The position numbers and the translations under genes are program-made. This document shows positions 41,933 to 51,115 of a stretch of 64,000 nucleotides of DNA, in pieces. How positions within the stretch are numbered: position 1 is the stretch's first letter; every line of letters begins with the position of its first letter. The stretch spans positions 1 to 64,000 of the forward strand of contig NZ_LDUY01000004.1 in assembly GCF_001038455.1 (NCBI RefSeq). The letters run 5' to 3'. This DNA is from Fructobacillus sp. EFB-N1 (GTDB taxonomy: Bacteria; Bacillota; Bacilli; Lactobacillales; Lactobacillaceae). Below the pieces are notes generated by a model, which made no database searches, was not told where the DNA came from, and saw only the letters and a program-made list of their open reading frames with translations.

Positions 41933-44900
41933 TTAGTCTTTTTGTCGGAAAACGACATTTTTACTAGATAAAACCTGTTCTAATGCCCGTTTTAACTGGT
42001 CTGGCCCGGCTAAATTGTAAGATTGTGGTAACATTCGCCTGATTTTTGTCTTCGGCCAATACAAAATCACCTGGTATTCACCTGGATTTTGCTGCATCAC
42101 TCGCCAAAGCTGATTTTTAATCGGCTCCTGATCATGGTCTTCATCTAAACGTAAAAACCAAGTGCCTGGCTGAGCAGCCTTTAGCGTTGGTGCCACCTCT
42201 TGATGAACCGGATGCTTTTTATCCAAATCAGCTTGGAAGCTTTGGCTTTGACTCGCATCCACAGCGCCAACAAAGTTTCCAATAACAGACAGCCCCTGAC
42301 GAACTTCCGTTTTGCCACCTACCCGCACTAAGCGTCCAACCTTTAAGGTCGATTTTACTTTGTCATAGACTTTAGGAAAGACAGTGACATCAACGCTGCC
42401 CGTCATATCCGTTAAATTGACAAAAGCCATGTCGTCACCCCGCTTCGTCTGGATGACTTTGACACTTTTAACGAGGCCCAAAACTTTGACGTTCTGTCCA
42501 GCAACTAAATTGACCATAGTCGTCACGACCCCTCGATCGTACTCGGCCTGAAAAGCCTCGGTTGGATGACCCGATAAGTTAAAGCCAAGGGCCTCTTTCT
42601 CCGTTTGCAATCGCTCTACTAACGGTAAATCAGCTAATTTCTTGATTTTCGTCTCGGACAAGACCAAGTCACCGAAGCTAGCCGCATTAATCAAATCCGG
42701 CAAATTCGCTAAAAGTTCTGCTCGATTGTAGCCAAAATGATCAAGCGCTCCGGCATAAGTGAGCTGATTGAAAAACTTTTCATCTTGGAATTTTTCAGGT
42801 AAAGCCTTGACGAGGTCTTGCAGACTGGCAAAACGCCCAATCTGGTTGCGACTGTCCAGCAAAGCCGTCACAAAGGCCGTCTGTAAGCCATTAATATTGC
42901 CCAAGCCCATGACCAAGGCACCATCTTGAATAGACCAATCTCTAGTAGAGATATTGACATCTGGCGGTAAGACCTTCAAGCCACGTTTCTTGACCTCGGC
43001 CAAATAGGCTTGCGCCTTTTCAACACCGCCTTGGTGAGCGTTCAAAATGGCTGTATAAAAGGCCAAGGGATAATGGGCCTTCATGTAAGCTAACTGGAAT
43101 GATAACTGGCTATAGGCAACCGCATGCGATTTATTAAAACCGTAATTGGCAAACTGATCGATATAGGCAAACAGTCTTTCCGCTTCGTCAAGCCGGTGGC
43201 CCTTTTTTTGCGCTCCCGTTATAAAAGCAGACTTGGCAGAAGCCATCTCATCAAGCTTTTTCTTAGACATCGCCGACCGAAGAAAATCAGCCTGCGCCAA
43301 TGAAAAGCCGGCATAAGCCGCCGCCACCTGCATCACTTGCTCCTGGTAAACCAGGATGCCATAGGTTGGTGCCAGGATTTGGTCAACGACAGGGTCAATA
43401 GTTGGCACAGGTTCTTGCTTCAACCGCCGCTTAATAAAGGGGTCGATGTGTTGACTAGGCCCTGGTCGATAAAGGGCTGTGGCCGCCACGATCAGATGAA
43501 AGTCATCAACCTTAAGTCTCTTTAAAACATTTTTCATGCCGGCTGATTCAAACTGGAAAATGCCCGTCGTGTTCCCGTCGGCAAACAGTTGCAACGTTTC
43601 TTTGTCTTGAAAATCAATTTTTTTAATATCAAAATCAGCTGGCAACTCGTCTTCGGCCAAGGCGATTGTTTGCGCCAAGATTTTCAAGTTTGTCAGACCC
43701 AAAATATCAATCTTTAATAGGCCAAGTTCTTCAACCGGCCCCTTTTCAACCTGAGTCAACAAATAGCCATCATTACCAACTTGAACTGGCAACGTATTCA
43801 CTAACGGTTGGTCTGAAAGAACCACGCCGGCAGCATGGGTTGAATAATTGCGGGGCAGGTTTTCAATGGCCAAAGCCGTTTTCATCAACAGTTGGCCAAA
43901 GTCTAAATCATAAATTGCTTGCTTAAGCTTTTGGTCAGGCGTCTCCCAGGCTTCTTTCAGCGGTACCTTACGGCCGTTCTTACCGGCTGGCACCCCTTCT
44001 GAAAGTCGTTTTTGCGCCTTGGCATCGAGGCCGAAGACACGGGCGGTATCACGCAAGGCCTGTTTAGCAGCCAGAGTACCAAAGGTAATAATCTGTGCAA
44101 AGGATTCCTGACCGTACTTACCATGGAGGTAGGCCAAAATTTCATCACGACGGTCATCCGGCCAATCGATATCAATATCGGGCATCGATGCTCGATCAGG
44201 ATTTAAGAACCGCTCGAATAGCAAACCTTCGGCTAGAGGGTCAACGTTTGTAATTCCTAATGTATAGGCCACCAACGAACCCGCAGCCGAACCACGGCCG
44301 GACCCCGTTTGGACATGATGGTCTCTGGCGTACTTAACAATGTCCCAAACAATCAAGAAATAATCAGCAAAGCCAAGCCGCGCGATAACATCCAACTCAT
44401 GGTTCAGCCGGTCCTGATAATTTTGAAAGTGGTCATCATGACCCGTTAACCGCCGCTTCAAGCCTGCATTGGCCAACTGGGTCAGGTAAGTTTTGGAATT
44501 CAAACCAGAATCTTGCTGAAAAACAGGCAAGGCCGGTGACTTAAACGCCAAATCAACGCTAGCCTCTTCAATCAGGACCTCGTTATTCTGGTAAGCGCCA
44601 CGCAAAGAAGCGTTTTTTTGATACGATTCAGTAATTTCCGCCTGTGACCGTAGGTAGTAAGCCCCTTTCTCGCGCGCTAAAAGCTCTAAGTCTTCTAGTT
44701 GGGTCCCCTGATCGATTGCCCGCAAAACCTGGGCAAAGAAAGCATCATCCTCGTTTAAGTAGTCCACCTGGTCCCAAGCCATTAAACGGATTTGATGGGC
44801 TGTGGCATAGGTAACTAAGAGGTCTTGGTGGCGACTTGACATTAAGGGATTAATGCCCAAGTAAAAATCAGCACCATCAACCCTTTCAGCTAATTGGTCC

Positions 44901-45334
44901 AGATAATTTTTAGCCCCTGAATCTTCGGCGACAATCAACTGCCCCAATTCTGATTTTGGTGACAAAGTCAAAGAAAGCCCATCAAGGTGACCAGCCAAGT
45001 CAGCAAATTGAAGGGCCTGGTCTGGGTCTGCCATCTTTTTGGAAGACAAATAAACCAAGTTTTGATAGCCAACCTGATTTTTAGCGGTCAATAAAACCGG
45101 AAAAGCCGTCGCCACGTTCACCAGGCCATTCACCTGCAAAACAAGCGAAAAAACCGGTTTGATGCCAGCCTTTTTCGCTGCCTTGTAAAAGGCAACCACG
45201 CTGTAAAGCACGTTTTCTTCCGCCAAAGAGACCGCTTGATACCCCCGCTCCTTGGCGACTTGAATGATTTCTTCTACTGAGTTAGGACTTTGCAAAAGCG
45301 AATAAGCGCTTTTTTGTTGTAATGGTGCGTACAT
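41933..45334 (-). CDS. dnaE: DNA polymerase III alpha subunit DnaE
   Basis: A 1133-residue replicative polymerase of the DnaE3-like Gram-positive type, used for primer extension beside PolC. N-terminal PHP domain (1-250) but with the usual HxH metal ligands replaced (MYAPLQQKSAYSLLQS), so PHP activity is probably lost. Catalytic region: GSGRGSAAGSLVAYTLGITNVDPL, PDIDIDWPDDRRDEI with the active Asp residues, and FANYGFNKSHAVAYSQLSFQLAYMKAHYP. A C-terminal OB domain (VKVLGLVKSVKVIQTKRGDDMAFVNLTD) is present. Length is normal for this form. The 216-nt gap to the right holds its promoter and that of the divergent small gene. Confidence 0.95.
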   Translation of the reverse strand: MYAPLQQKSAYSLLQSPNSVEEIIQVAKERGYQAVSLAEENVLYSVVAFYKAAKKAGIKPVFSLVLQVNGLVNVATAFPVLLTAKNQVGYQNLVYLSSKKMADPDQALQFADLAGHLDGLSLTLSPKSELGQLIVAEDSGAKNYLDQLAERVDGADFYLGINPLMSSRHQDLLVTYATAHQIRLMAWDQVDYLNEDDAFFAQVLRAIDQGTQLEDLELLAREKGAYYLRSQAEITESYQKNASLRGAYQNNEVLIEEASVDLAFKSPALPVFQQDSGLNSKTYLTQLANAGLKRRLTGHDDHFQNYQDRLNHELDVIARLGFADYFLIVWDIVKYARDHHVQTGSGRGSAAGSLVAYTLGITNVDPLAEGLLFERFLNPDRASMPDIDIDWPDDRRDEILAYLHGKYGQESFAQIITFGTLAAKQALRDTARVFGLDAKAQKRLSEGVPAGKNGRKVPLKEAWETPDQKLKQAIYDLDFGQLLMKTALAIENLPRNYSTHAAGVVLSDQPLVNTLPVQVGNDGYLLTQVEKGPVEELGLLKIDILGLTNLKILAQTIALAEDELPADFDIKKIDFQDKETLQLFADGNTTGIFQFESAGMKNVLKRLKVDDFHLIVAATALYRPGPSQHIDPFIKRRLKQEPVPTIDPVVDQILAPTYGILVYQEQVMQVAAAYAGFSLAQADFLRSAMSKKKLDEMASAKSAFITGAQKKGHRLDEAERLFAYIDQFANYGFNKSHAVAYSQLSFQLAYMKAHYPLAFYTAILNAHQGGVEKAQAYLAEVKKRGLKVLPPDVNISTRDWSIQDGALVMGLGNINGLQTAFVTALLDSRNQIGRFASLQDLVKALPEKFQDEKFFNQLTYAGALDHFGYNRAELLANLPDLINAASFGDLVLSETKIKKLADLPLVERLQTEKEALGFNLSGHPTEAFQAEYDRGVVTTMVNLVAGQNVKVLGLVKSVKVIQTKRGDDMAFVNLTDMTGSVDVTVFPKVYDKVKSTLKVGRLVRVGGKTEVRQGLSVIGNFVGAVDASQSQSFQADLDKKHPVHQEVAPTLKAAQPGTWFLRLDEDHDQEPIKNQLWRVMQQNPGEYQVILYWPKTKIRRMLPQSYNLAGPDQLKRALEQVLSSKNVVFRQKD

Positions 45335-45494
45335 AAAGTCCTCCTCAACGGTGTCAATAGTCTAAAAACATTATACCGAAAATTTGTTTGCCTAGCTGAA
45401 AAATTCCAAGGATAGCCTCCTTCCCCTTTTGACTGTTTTGCTTTTTTAACCAACACTTATCCGAAATTGTCGCCCTTAAATTAGACAAATTCTC

Positions 45495-45522
45495 TTGCGA
45501 ATTTATAAGAGGGGCGTATCAT
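45495..45522 (+). promoter_or_regulatory. Probable promoter of the DUF2929 gene
   Basis: TTGCGA (45495-45500), 16-bp spacer, TATCAT (45517-45522), about 30 nt before the start codon. Confidence 0.45.
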
Positions 45523-45551
45523 AGTGGGTAAATAATAAAGGAAGTGGAAAC

Positions 45552-45749
45552 ATGCGCTATATTACTGCCGCCTTCTGGTGTGCACTGTTTGGTGAAGTTC
45601 TTGGTTACTTGGTCGGACAAATGACCGGCGTAACTTTCAACCCAGGTGTGACAGCTCTCGTAACGATTATCGTTGGTGAAGCTGCCCTCATCTTGGTCCC
45701 TGCCTTGTCAGATTCTGCAGAAGCAGAAAAGGCAGACAACCAAGCCTAA
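45552..45749 (+). CDS. Small DUF2929-family membrane protein (YjzD-like)
   Basis: A 65-residue protein with two helices (about residues 3-22 and 32-51) and an acidic, soluble tail (SDSAEAEKADNQA). The opening MRYITAAFWCALFGEVLGYLVG resembles the DUF2929/YjzD family of small Firmicutes membrane proteins of unknown function. AAGGAAG lies 8 nt before ATG, and a strong terminator follows. It is divergent from dnaE. Confidence 0.75.
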   Translation: MRYITAAFWCALFGEVLGYLVGQMTGVTFNPGVTALVTIIVGEAALILVPALSDSAEAEKADNQA

Positions 45750-45767
45750 AACACCAACAGCTTGCTT

Positions 45768-45804
45768 TAAAAAAGACTAGGAAAATTCCTAGTCTTTTTT
45801 GTTG
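45768..45804. terminator. Bidirectional terminator
   Basis: AAAAAAGACTAGGAA / TTCCTAGTCTTTTTT, perfect stem, between the DUF2929 gene and pepT. Confidence 0.9.
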
Positions 45805-45842
45805 CCATTAATTTTGATGATTAGCGGGCTAAATTATGTGTC

Positions 45843-47084
45843 TTACTTTGACTCGGCTGCCTTTGTCAAGATACCCAACAAAACATCTGTTGCCTGTTCC
45901 ATCACCTGCTTGGACACGAATTCGTAACGACCGTGCATGTTTTCACCACCGGCAAAAAGATTTGGCGTTGGCAAACCTAAGAAGGTAATCTTTGAGCCAT
46001 CCGTTCCGCCTCGAGCCGGTTGTGTATCCGGCTCGATACCCAAATCCGTCATAGCATCATTGGCATATTGGACAACTTCTTGGTGATCCTTCAAAAGATC
46101 ACCCATGTTGTAATATTGGTCTTTCAGGGTCAAGGCCACGCGGTCTTTGTGCAAATCCTGATTAAGCTGGTCAGCGATTTGTACCATCGTTTTCTTACGA
46201 TTTTCAAACTTTTCCCGATCGTGATCACGGATAATGTAAGTTAACGTAGCTTCTTCTGGTGTTCCTGCCATATCAATCAAATGATAGAAACCTTCACGTC
46301 CCTCTGTCTTTTCAGGCCGGTCATGCTCAGGCAATGCGTTATGAAAATCAATCCCAACTTGGATGGCGTTGACCATTGCACCCTTGGCGGTACCAGGATG
46401 AACGTTTTGACCGGTAATCACAATCTCAGCCTGGGCAGCATTGAAGGTTTCCCACTCCAATTCGCCTAATGGGCCACCATCAACCGTGTAGGCAAAATCA
46501 GCATCAAAGGCAGCGACATCAAAATGATTAGCGCCAATACCGATTTCCTCATCCGGACCAAAGGCAAAGCGAACGGGACCGTGTTTTACTTCTGGGTGGG
46601 CCAACAAATATTCGGCCAATGCGATGATTTCAGCCACACCTGATTTGTCATCAGAACCAAGCAAGGTGGTCCCATCCGTTGTAATCAAATCATGGCCTTG
46701 ATAGTTCCTAAGATGTGGGAAGACTTCTGGATCCAACTTATAGCCAGACGTTCCCAATTCCAAAACAGAGTGGCCGTCGTAGTTATCAACCTCTTGTGGG
46801 TTCACATGCTCACTTTCAAAATCAGCCGTGTCCACGTGGGAAATAAAGCCAATCTTCGTTCCCTGACCAGCTGGCAAATTTGAAGGCAATTCAGCAAAGA
46901 GATAACCATCCTTCATCGTACGGACGTTTTCCAAGCCGATTTCCTTTAACTCAACGGCCAAATCCTTTAAAAACTGAACTTCTTTTGCTGATGATGGAAT
47001 CGTCTGACTCTCTTCATCAGACCGAGTATCAACTTTGACATAACGTAAGAAACGAGACACTAACTGTGGGTACTTCTCAGACAT
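45843..47084 (-). CDS. pepT: Peptidase T (tripeptidase)
   Basis: A 413-residue M20 dizinc aminotripeptidase. Zinc-ligand motifs: [12 protein letters not shown] (His and Asp), [15 protein letters not shown] (bridging Asp), and [16 protein letters not shown] (catalytic Glu and ligand). The C-terminal [35 protein letters not shown] holds the last His. Typical length. It releases amino acids from tripeptides in the cytoplasm, important in peptide-using lactic acid bacteria. AGGAGG precedes ATG. Single gene. Confidence 0.95.
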   Translation of the reverse strand: MSEKYPQLVSRFLRYVKVDTRSDEESQTIPSSAKEVQFLKDLAVELKEIGLENVRTMKDGYLFAELPSNLPAGQGTKIGFISHVDTADFESEHVNPQEVDNYDGHSVLELGTSGYKLDPEVFPHLRNYQGHDLITTDGTTLLGSDDKSGVAEIIALAEYLLAHPEVKHGPVRFAFGPDEEIGIGANHFDVAAFDADFAYTVDGGPLGELEWETFNAAQAEIVITGQNVHPGTAKGAMVNAIQVGIDFHNALPEHDRPEKTEGREGFYHLIDMAGTPEEATLTYIIRDHDREKFENRKKTMVQIADQLNQDLHKDRVALTLKDQYYNMGDLLKDHQEVVQYANDAMTDLGIEPDTQPARGGTDGSKITFLGLPTPNLFAGGENMHGRYEFVSKQVMEQATDVLLGILTKAAESK

Positions 47085-47110
47085 GCAAAACCTCCTGCTT
47101 GCAAACAGAC

Positions 47111-47899
47111 CTAAAAATAGGTGTAGGGATCAGTATTCTTCTGGCTAGCCGTCACCGGCAGTTGCCAAGCAAACCATTCTTGAACTTTTTTGGCCATTGG
47201 TTCTTTGGCCAAGGCTTCCATATGGTGGTCCGGGTCTAACACGGCAAAATCAGCAGCCAGTATATCATGACCAACATGGTAGTACAAATCAGCGGTCAAG
47301 TAAAGGTCAGCGCCAGCTTCTTGCGCCTTTTTCCAAAACTTACCACCATCGCCACCTAGAACTGCCACCCGTTTGACGACTTTATTCGCATCATTGGCAA
47401 TCAAACGCACAGCATCAACCTGGCAAACAGCCTTGACCTGTTTAGCAAAATCAGCCATGGTCATGGCGACCTTTAACTCACCAATCCGTCCCATCCCAGG
47501 TTGATCACCTTCACCTGGTAACAGCGGTATCTGATTTTCAATACCAAATGCCTGGCACAACCAATCATTCAGACCACCAGTAGCGGCATCCAAATTGGTA
47601 TGAGAGGCATAAATCACAATATTATTTTTAATCGCAAGTGCATACATCGCATTTTGAGGGTTTGATAAATCAAGGTTCTTTGCAGGCCGAAACATGGCTT
47701 CGTGATGAGCCCAGATAAAATCAGCCCCTAAATCGATGGCCTCCTGGACAACTTCTGGTCGCACATCCAACGTGGTCAGAACGCGATGGATTTTTTGTTC
47801 CGGTTGGCCAATTTGTAACCCGGTTGGGTCGCCCGGCTCGGCTAGCGACTTTGGGGCAAAGCCCTCAATTTGTTCAATCAATTCACTTGCTTTGACCAT
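47111..47899 (-). CDS. Nif3-like dinuclear metal protein (GTP cyclohydrolase 1 type 2 homologue)
   Basis: About 262 residues, DUF34/Nif3 family. Metal-binding residues are in [17 protein letters not shown] and, near the C-terminus, [27 protein letters not shown]. The ACT/PII-like insert found in longer YqfO forms is absent. The family is often called GTP cyclohydrolase I type 2, but its true function is unsettled. It overlaps trmK by about 17-20 nt, the usual pairing in Firmicutes. The second Met of the frame start (MMVKAS) is preferred, with AGGAGGT just ahead. Confidence 0.9.
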   Translation of the reverse strand: MVKASELIEQIEGFAPKSLAEPGDPTGLQIGQPEQKIHRVLTTLDVRPEVVQEAIDLGADFIWAHHEAMFRPAKNLDLSNPQNAMYALAIKNNIVIYASHTNLDAATGGLNDWLCQAFGIENQIPLLPGEGDQPGMGRIGELKVAMTMADFAKQVKAVCQVDAVRLIANDANKVVKRVAVLGGDGGKFWKKAQEAGADLYLTADLYYHVGHDILAADFAVLDPDHHMEALAKEPMAKKVQEWFAWQLPVTASQKNTDPYTYF

Positions 47900-48584
47900 C
47901 AAAAACCTCCTGGTTAATAAAGTTCAGCTTTTCTTGTAAGTTCACGTACTTTTTGCTACCCTTTTGTTGGGCACTTTCCAATCGTGACAAGACTCCAGCT
48001 GCTCGATTGCGTTCCTGTTCCCACTTGGCCAAGAAAACTGGATCTTTTGCCTGAAGGAGCTTGGGACCAAATGTCCACTCAGCCTGGGTCAGCTCCTGTT
48101 GACCAGGAACAGCCACAATGATTTCATAGCGGTGGTGCCCTTCTTGCACAATCTTTTCTTGATCAATTCGGTACCCATTTTTACTTAACCAAAGCCGAAC
48201 CGCCGCTTGATCGGTGTTTGGTTGCAAAATCAACTGGTTAAACGGCCCCTGATTTTGACCAGCGGTTAAAATTTTTTCAATCAACAAACCACCCATTCCG
48301 GCAATGACAACCGTTTCGATTTGGTCATCCGGTTCAATCGAAGCTAAACCGTCCGCTAACCGGCAAGTCACCCGGTCAGACAAACCATAAGTCGCCACCG
48401 TATGGATGGCGTTCTCGAGTGGCCCCTGCGCAACCTCGCCCACCAAGGCAAACTCACTCTTTTTTTCCAATAGCAGAGCCGCTGCTAAATAAGCATGGTC
48501 TGACCCAATATCAGCCACGCGCGCCTGGTCATTCACCAAATCTTTTACTGCGGCTAACCGCGGGCTCAATTTAATTGCTGTCAT
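47883..48584 (-). CDS. trmK: tRNA (adenine(22)-N1)-methyltransferase TrmK
   Basis: A 233-residue SAM-dependent enzyme modifying A22 in tRNA. The SAM-binding motif is ARVADIGSDHAYLAAALLLE (about 21-40), with IETVVIAGMGGLLIEKIL and LILQPNTDQAAVRLWLSKNGYRI further on. The C-terminal coiled-coil (RNRAAGVLSRLESAQQKGSKKYVNLQEKLNFINQEVF) is typical. ATG 48584 follows AAAGGAA; the six preceding codons lack a site. Confidence 0.93.
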   Translation of the reverse strand: MTAIKLSPRLAAVKDLVNDQARVADIGSDHAYLAAALLLEKKSEFALVGEVAQGPLENAIHTVATYGLSDRVTCRLADGLASIEPDDQIETVVIAGMGGLLIEKILTAGQNQGPFNQLILQPNTDQAAVRLWLSKNGYRIDQEKIVQEGHHRYEIIVAVPGQQELTQAEWTFGPKLLQAKDPVFLAKWEQERNRAAGVLSRLESAQQKGSKKYVNLQEKLNFINQEVFDGQSK

Positions 48585-48640
48585 AAGCAATTCCTTTCTC
48601 AATTAAACAATTATTTCTTGTGTCAGCACAAGCTAACTAG

Positions 48641-48672
48641 CAAAAAGGAGCCACAAATTTTTTGCGCTCCAT
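48641..48672 (-). terminator. Intrinsic terminator after rnhB
   Basis: GGAGC ... GCTCCTTTTTG on the minus strand, between rnhB and trmK. The stem is short with a long loop. Confidence 0.6.
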
Positions 48673-48678
48673 AAAAAA

Positions 48679-49443
48679 TCATGATAAAAGCTTTTTCACC
48701 GGCTCAAAAGTCCGCCGGTGGATCGGCGTTGGACCTAATTCCGCTAGACCCGAAAGGTGCTTAGCCGTCCCATAACCAGCATTATGAGCAAAGTCATAAC
48801 CCGGATATTCTCGACCATAGTCAGCCATCATTTGGTCACGGGTAACCTTAGCCAAAATACTGGCAGCGCCAATCGAGTTTGAACGAGCATCCCCCTTAAT
48901 CAGCGATTGCTGTGGTAAATCCGTGTCAATCGTCATGGCATCCACCAGTAAATAGTCGGCCTTTGGCTGCAGCTGCTCCACTGCTTCCTTCATCGCTAAC
49001 CGACTGGCCTGATAGATATTGACCTCGTCAATCACTTGCGCATTAACCACGCCAATGCCGTAAGCAACGGCCTCGTCCTTAATCGCCTGAACATATTCTA
49101 GGCGGTGTTTTTCGCTCACCTGCTTTGAATCAATCACACCATACTGATCAAAGTCCTTCGGTAAGATCACTGCCGCAGCCACAACCGGGCCCGCTAATGG
49201 TCCCCGGCCGACCTCATCAACACCGGCAATATTTTGGTAACCAGCTGCCCACAGTGGCTCTTCTAAGGCAAAGCGCGACAAAAAAGCCACCTTTTGCTCG
49301 GCTAATTTTTTCTGCCGTCGATCAAAAGCCAAAATGGCTGCCTGAACACCTTTTCGGTCATCCAACCGCCAAGTTGCCAAGCGTGAATCATCTGATGCAG
49401 CTTCTTTTAAAGCCGCTTTAATGCTCGCAATCGTTTCACTCAT
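48679..49443 (-). CDS. rnhB: Ribonuclease HII
   Basis: A 254-residue enzyme removing RNA from RNA-DNA hybrids and single ribonucleotides. Active-site residues: NIAGVDEVGRGPLAGPVVAAAVIL (Asp and Glu, about 75-98), LLVDAM, and SIGAASILAKVTRDQMM. The long N-terminal region (about 70 residues, SIKAALKEA...) is the form usual in Firmicutes. It overlaps the end of rbgA by 8 nt and stops with TGA. Together with rbgA it forms a conserved pair. Confidence 0.95.
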   Translation of the reverse strand: MSETIASIKAALKEAASDDSRLATWRLDDRKGVQAAILAFDRRQKKLAEQKVAFLSRFALEEPLWAAGYQNIAGVDEVGRGPLAGPVVAAAVILPKDFDQYGVIDSKQVSEKHRLEYVQAIKDEAVAYGIGVVNAQVIDEVNIYQASRLAMKEAVEQLQPKADYLLVDAMTIDTDLPQQSLIKGDARSNSIGAASILAKVTRDQMMADYGREYPGYDFAHNAGYGTAKHLSGLAELGPTPIHRRTFEPVKKLLS

Positions 49444-50284
49444 GAATTAAATCTAGGGTATACGTACCCAACTTTCCTTGACGTAGATCATTTAAAACAC
49501 GGACCGCCGCCTTATCGTAATCGTCCTTGAAGCCCAACTTGGCCGTAATGGCTAAGAGGATATCAACATCAGACATTGTTGTAAAGGCATCGTCAGCCAA
49601 GTGATAGCGGTCAATGATGGCCTGTGGCCGGTAGTCCCGGAAGAAGGCAATCAAAGACAGCACCGCGTCATCCTTGGCGAAAAGCGTATCCTTCACCGCT
49701 CCACTCAAGGCCAAGCGGAGACCGATTTGTTGGTCTTCAAACTTAGGCCACAAGACCCCTGGGGAATCCAAAATTTCCAGCCCCGCTGGTGTCTTGAGCC
49801 AAGCAATCTTCTTCGTGACGCCCGGCTTATTAGCCGTTGGTGCCACATTCTTTTGAACCAGGTGGTTCAGCAAGGTTGACTTACCAACGTTTGGGATCCC
49901 TGCGAGCATTGCTCGAATAGGACGGTTCTCAATCCCACGCTTCTCCTGAGCCTTAATTTTGTCGGCCAAAACAGCCTTAGCAGCTTTCGTCATGGTCTGA
50001 GGTGTCTTTGGACTCCGTGTATCTAAGACGACCACACTCAGGGCTTCTTTTTCAAAGTGTTCCTTCCAAGCCTTGGTCTGTTTTGGATCGGCTAAATCAG
50101 CCTTGGTTAAAACTAACAGTCTTGGCTTATCACCAATCAATTTATCCACTTCTGGATTACGTGATGACGCCGGTAAGCGGGCATCGACCAGTTCAAAAAC
50201 GATGTCTACCAAGTTTAAGTTTTCGCGCATCAAGCGAAAGGCCTTGGCCATGTGGCCAGGGTACCATTGTATTAATTGTCCCAT
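49436..50284 (-). CDS. rbgA: Ribosome biogenesis GTPase YlqF/RbgA
   Basis: A 282-residue circularly permuted GTPase for 50S assembly. G4 (LTKADLAD, about residue 60) comes before G1 ([13 protein letters not shown], about 128) and G3 (LDSPGVLWP, about 173), the hallmark of the permuted group. The N-terminal WYPGHMAKAFR is typical. A C-terminal helical ANTAR-like region follows. Start is preceded by GAAAGTCC with a weak ribosome site. Confidence 0.95.
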   Translation of the reverse strand: MGQLIQWYPGHMAKAFRLMRENLNLVDIVFELVDARLPASSRNPEVDKLIGDKPRLLVLTKADLADPKQTKAWKEHFEKEALSVVVLDTRSPKTPQTMTKAAKAVLADKIKAQEKRGIENRPIRAMLAGIPNVGKSTLLNHLVQKNVAPTANKPGVTKKIAWLKTPAGLEILDSPGVLWPKFEDQQIGLRLALSGAVKDTLFAKDDAVLSLIAFFRDYRPQAIIDRYHLADDAFTTMSDVDILLAITAKLGFKDDYDKAAVRVLNDLRQGKLGTYTLDLIHE

Positions 50285-50307
50285 GGACTTTCCTTCCTAT
50301 CTTTCTC

Positions 50308-50535
50308 CTAGCGCGAAGCCTGGTACTCGGACCAAGCCTCATCAAAAATCGTCATCGACATTAAATAGCTCGCTGAACCTTCCAAGTAATTTGAAAGCTC
50401 GTCAAAGTCCGTCGACTGTTTTGGAAAACTTTGGTCTAAAAAGGCGTTGTTAGCAAATTGTTGAATCTCGGTTGCTGCAACCGGATTGCGGTTGGTCATT
50501 AACCAACCATAAAAAGTTCGTGACTTACTGGACAC
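50308..50535 (-). CDS. YozE family protein (UPF0346)
   Basis: A 75-residue sterile-alpha-motif-like small protein. The pattern FYGWLMTNRNP...FANNAFLDQSFPKQSTDFDELSNYLE is that of YozE. The function is unknown; the family is common in Firmicutes. It overlaps the ypmS-like gene by 11 nt and precedes rbgA by 24 nt, so it is part of the same gene string. Confidence 0.88.
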   Translation of the reverse strand: MSSKSRTFYGWLMTNRNPVAATEIQQFANNAFLDQSFPKQSTDFDELSNYLEGSASYLMSMTIFDEAWSEYQASR

Positions 50536-51097
50536 TAGTATCTACCTCTGCAAATTTAAAAATTCCATTCTGGACATCAATCTGCTTAGCTTGATAAGCT
50601 GTTTGACCGTCCTGAGTTAATTGTGACAAATCCAAAGTAATTTGACCCTGACTCGGTTGAATGGCCACACCAGCTGGTGCCACATTTTGCTTCAGTAGGT
50701 AACCAAGAGCTGCCTTCGCTGGGACATCCAGTGAATTAACCTTGGCCTTCTTAACGGTCAAAACCACGTTCCCATCACTTGTAACCTTCGGTGTCATCGT
50801 CAGTTGTCCCTTTAAACTCGAACTCGTGCTGGTTGCAACAATATTCTGACCATCAAGGTTCACCTGATAATGACTATTTTGCAGTTCGGACTGAATCATA
50901 TCGTTGACTTCGTCTTTTGTAAACGACATAGTTGCTAATACTTTCTTTGAACCAGTCAACTGGTCACTGCCTGACTTTTTTGTGCTAACCATTGGCCCTG
51001 TTTGGTTGGCCAGGTTGCTGTAAGCAACGCCTGCCCCTGCTCCCAAAACAACCACAATCCCGGCAATTGTTAAAATAACTATCTTACCTTTTTTCAC
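50525..51097 (-). CDS. YpmS-like membrane-anchored protein (DUF2140)
   Basis: A 190-residue protein with an N-terminal anchor (about residues 5-27, IVILTIAGIVVVLGAGAGVAY) and an extracytoplasmic domain of beta structure ending in DVQNGIFKFAEV. The stretch FTKDEVNDMIQSEL and LTMTPKVTSDGNVVLTVKKAKVNSLDVPAKAALGYL fit the YpmS/DUF2140 family of unknown function. Located directly between degV and yozE, as in other lactobacilli. Confidence 0.82.
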   Translation of the reverse strand: MKKGKIVILTIAGIVVVLGAGAGVAYSNLANQTGPMVSTKKSGSDQLTGSKKVLATMSFTKDEVNDMIQSELQNSHYQVNLDGQNIVATSTSSSLKGQLTMTPKVTSDGNVVLTVKKAKVNSLDVPAKAALGYLLKQNVAPAGVAIQPSQGQITLDLSQLTQDGQTAYQAKQIDVQNGIFKFAEVDTSVQ

Positions 51098-51115
51098 TTA
51101 GTATCAACTCTTTCT

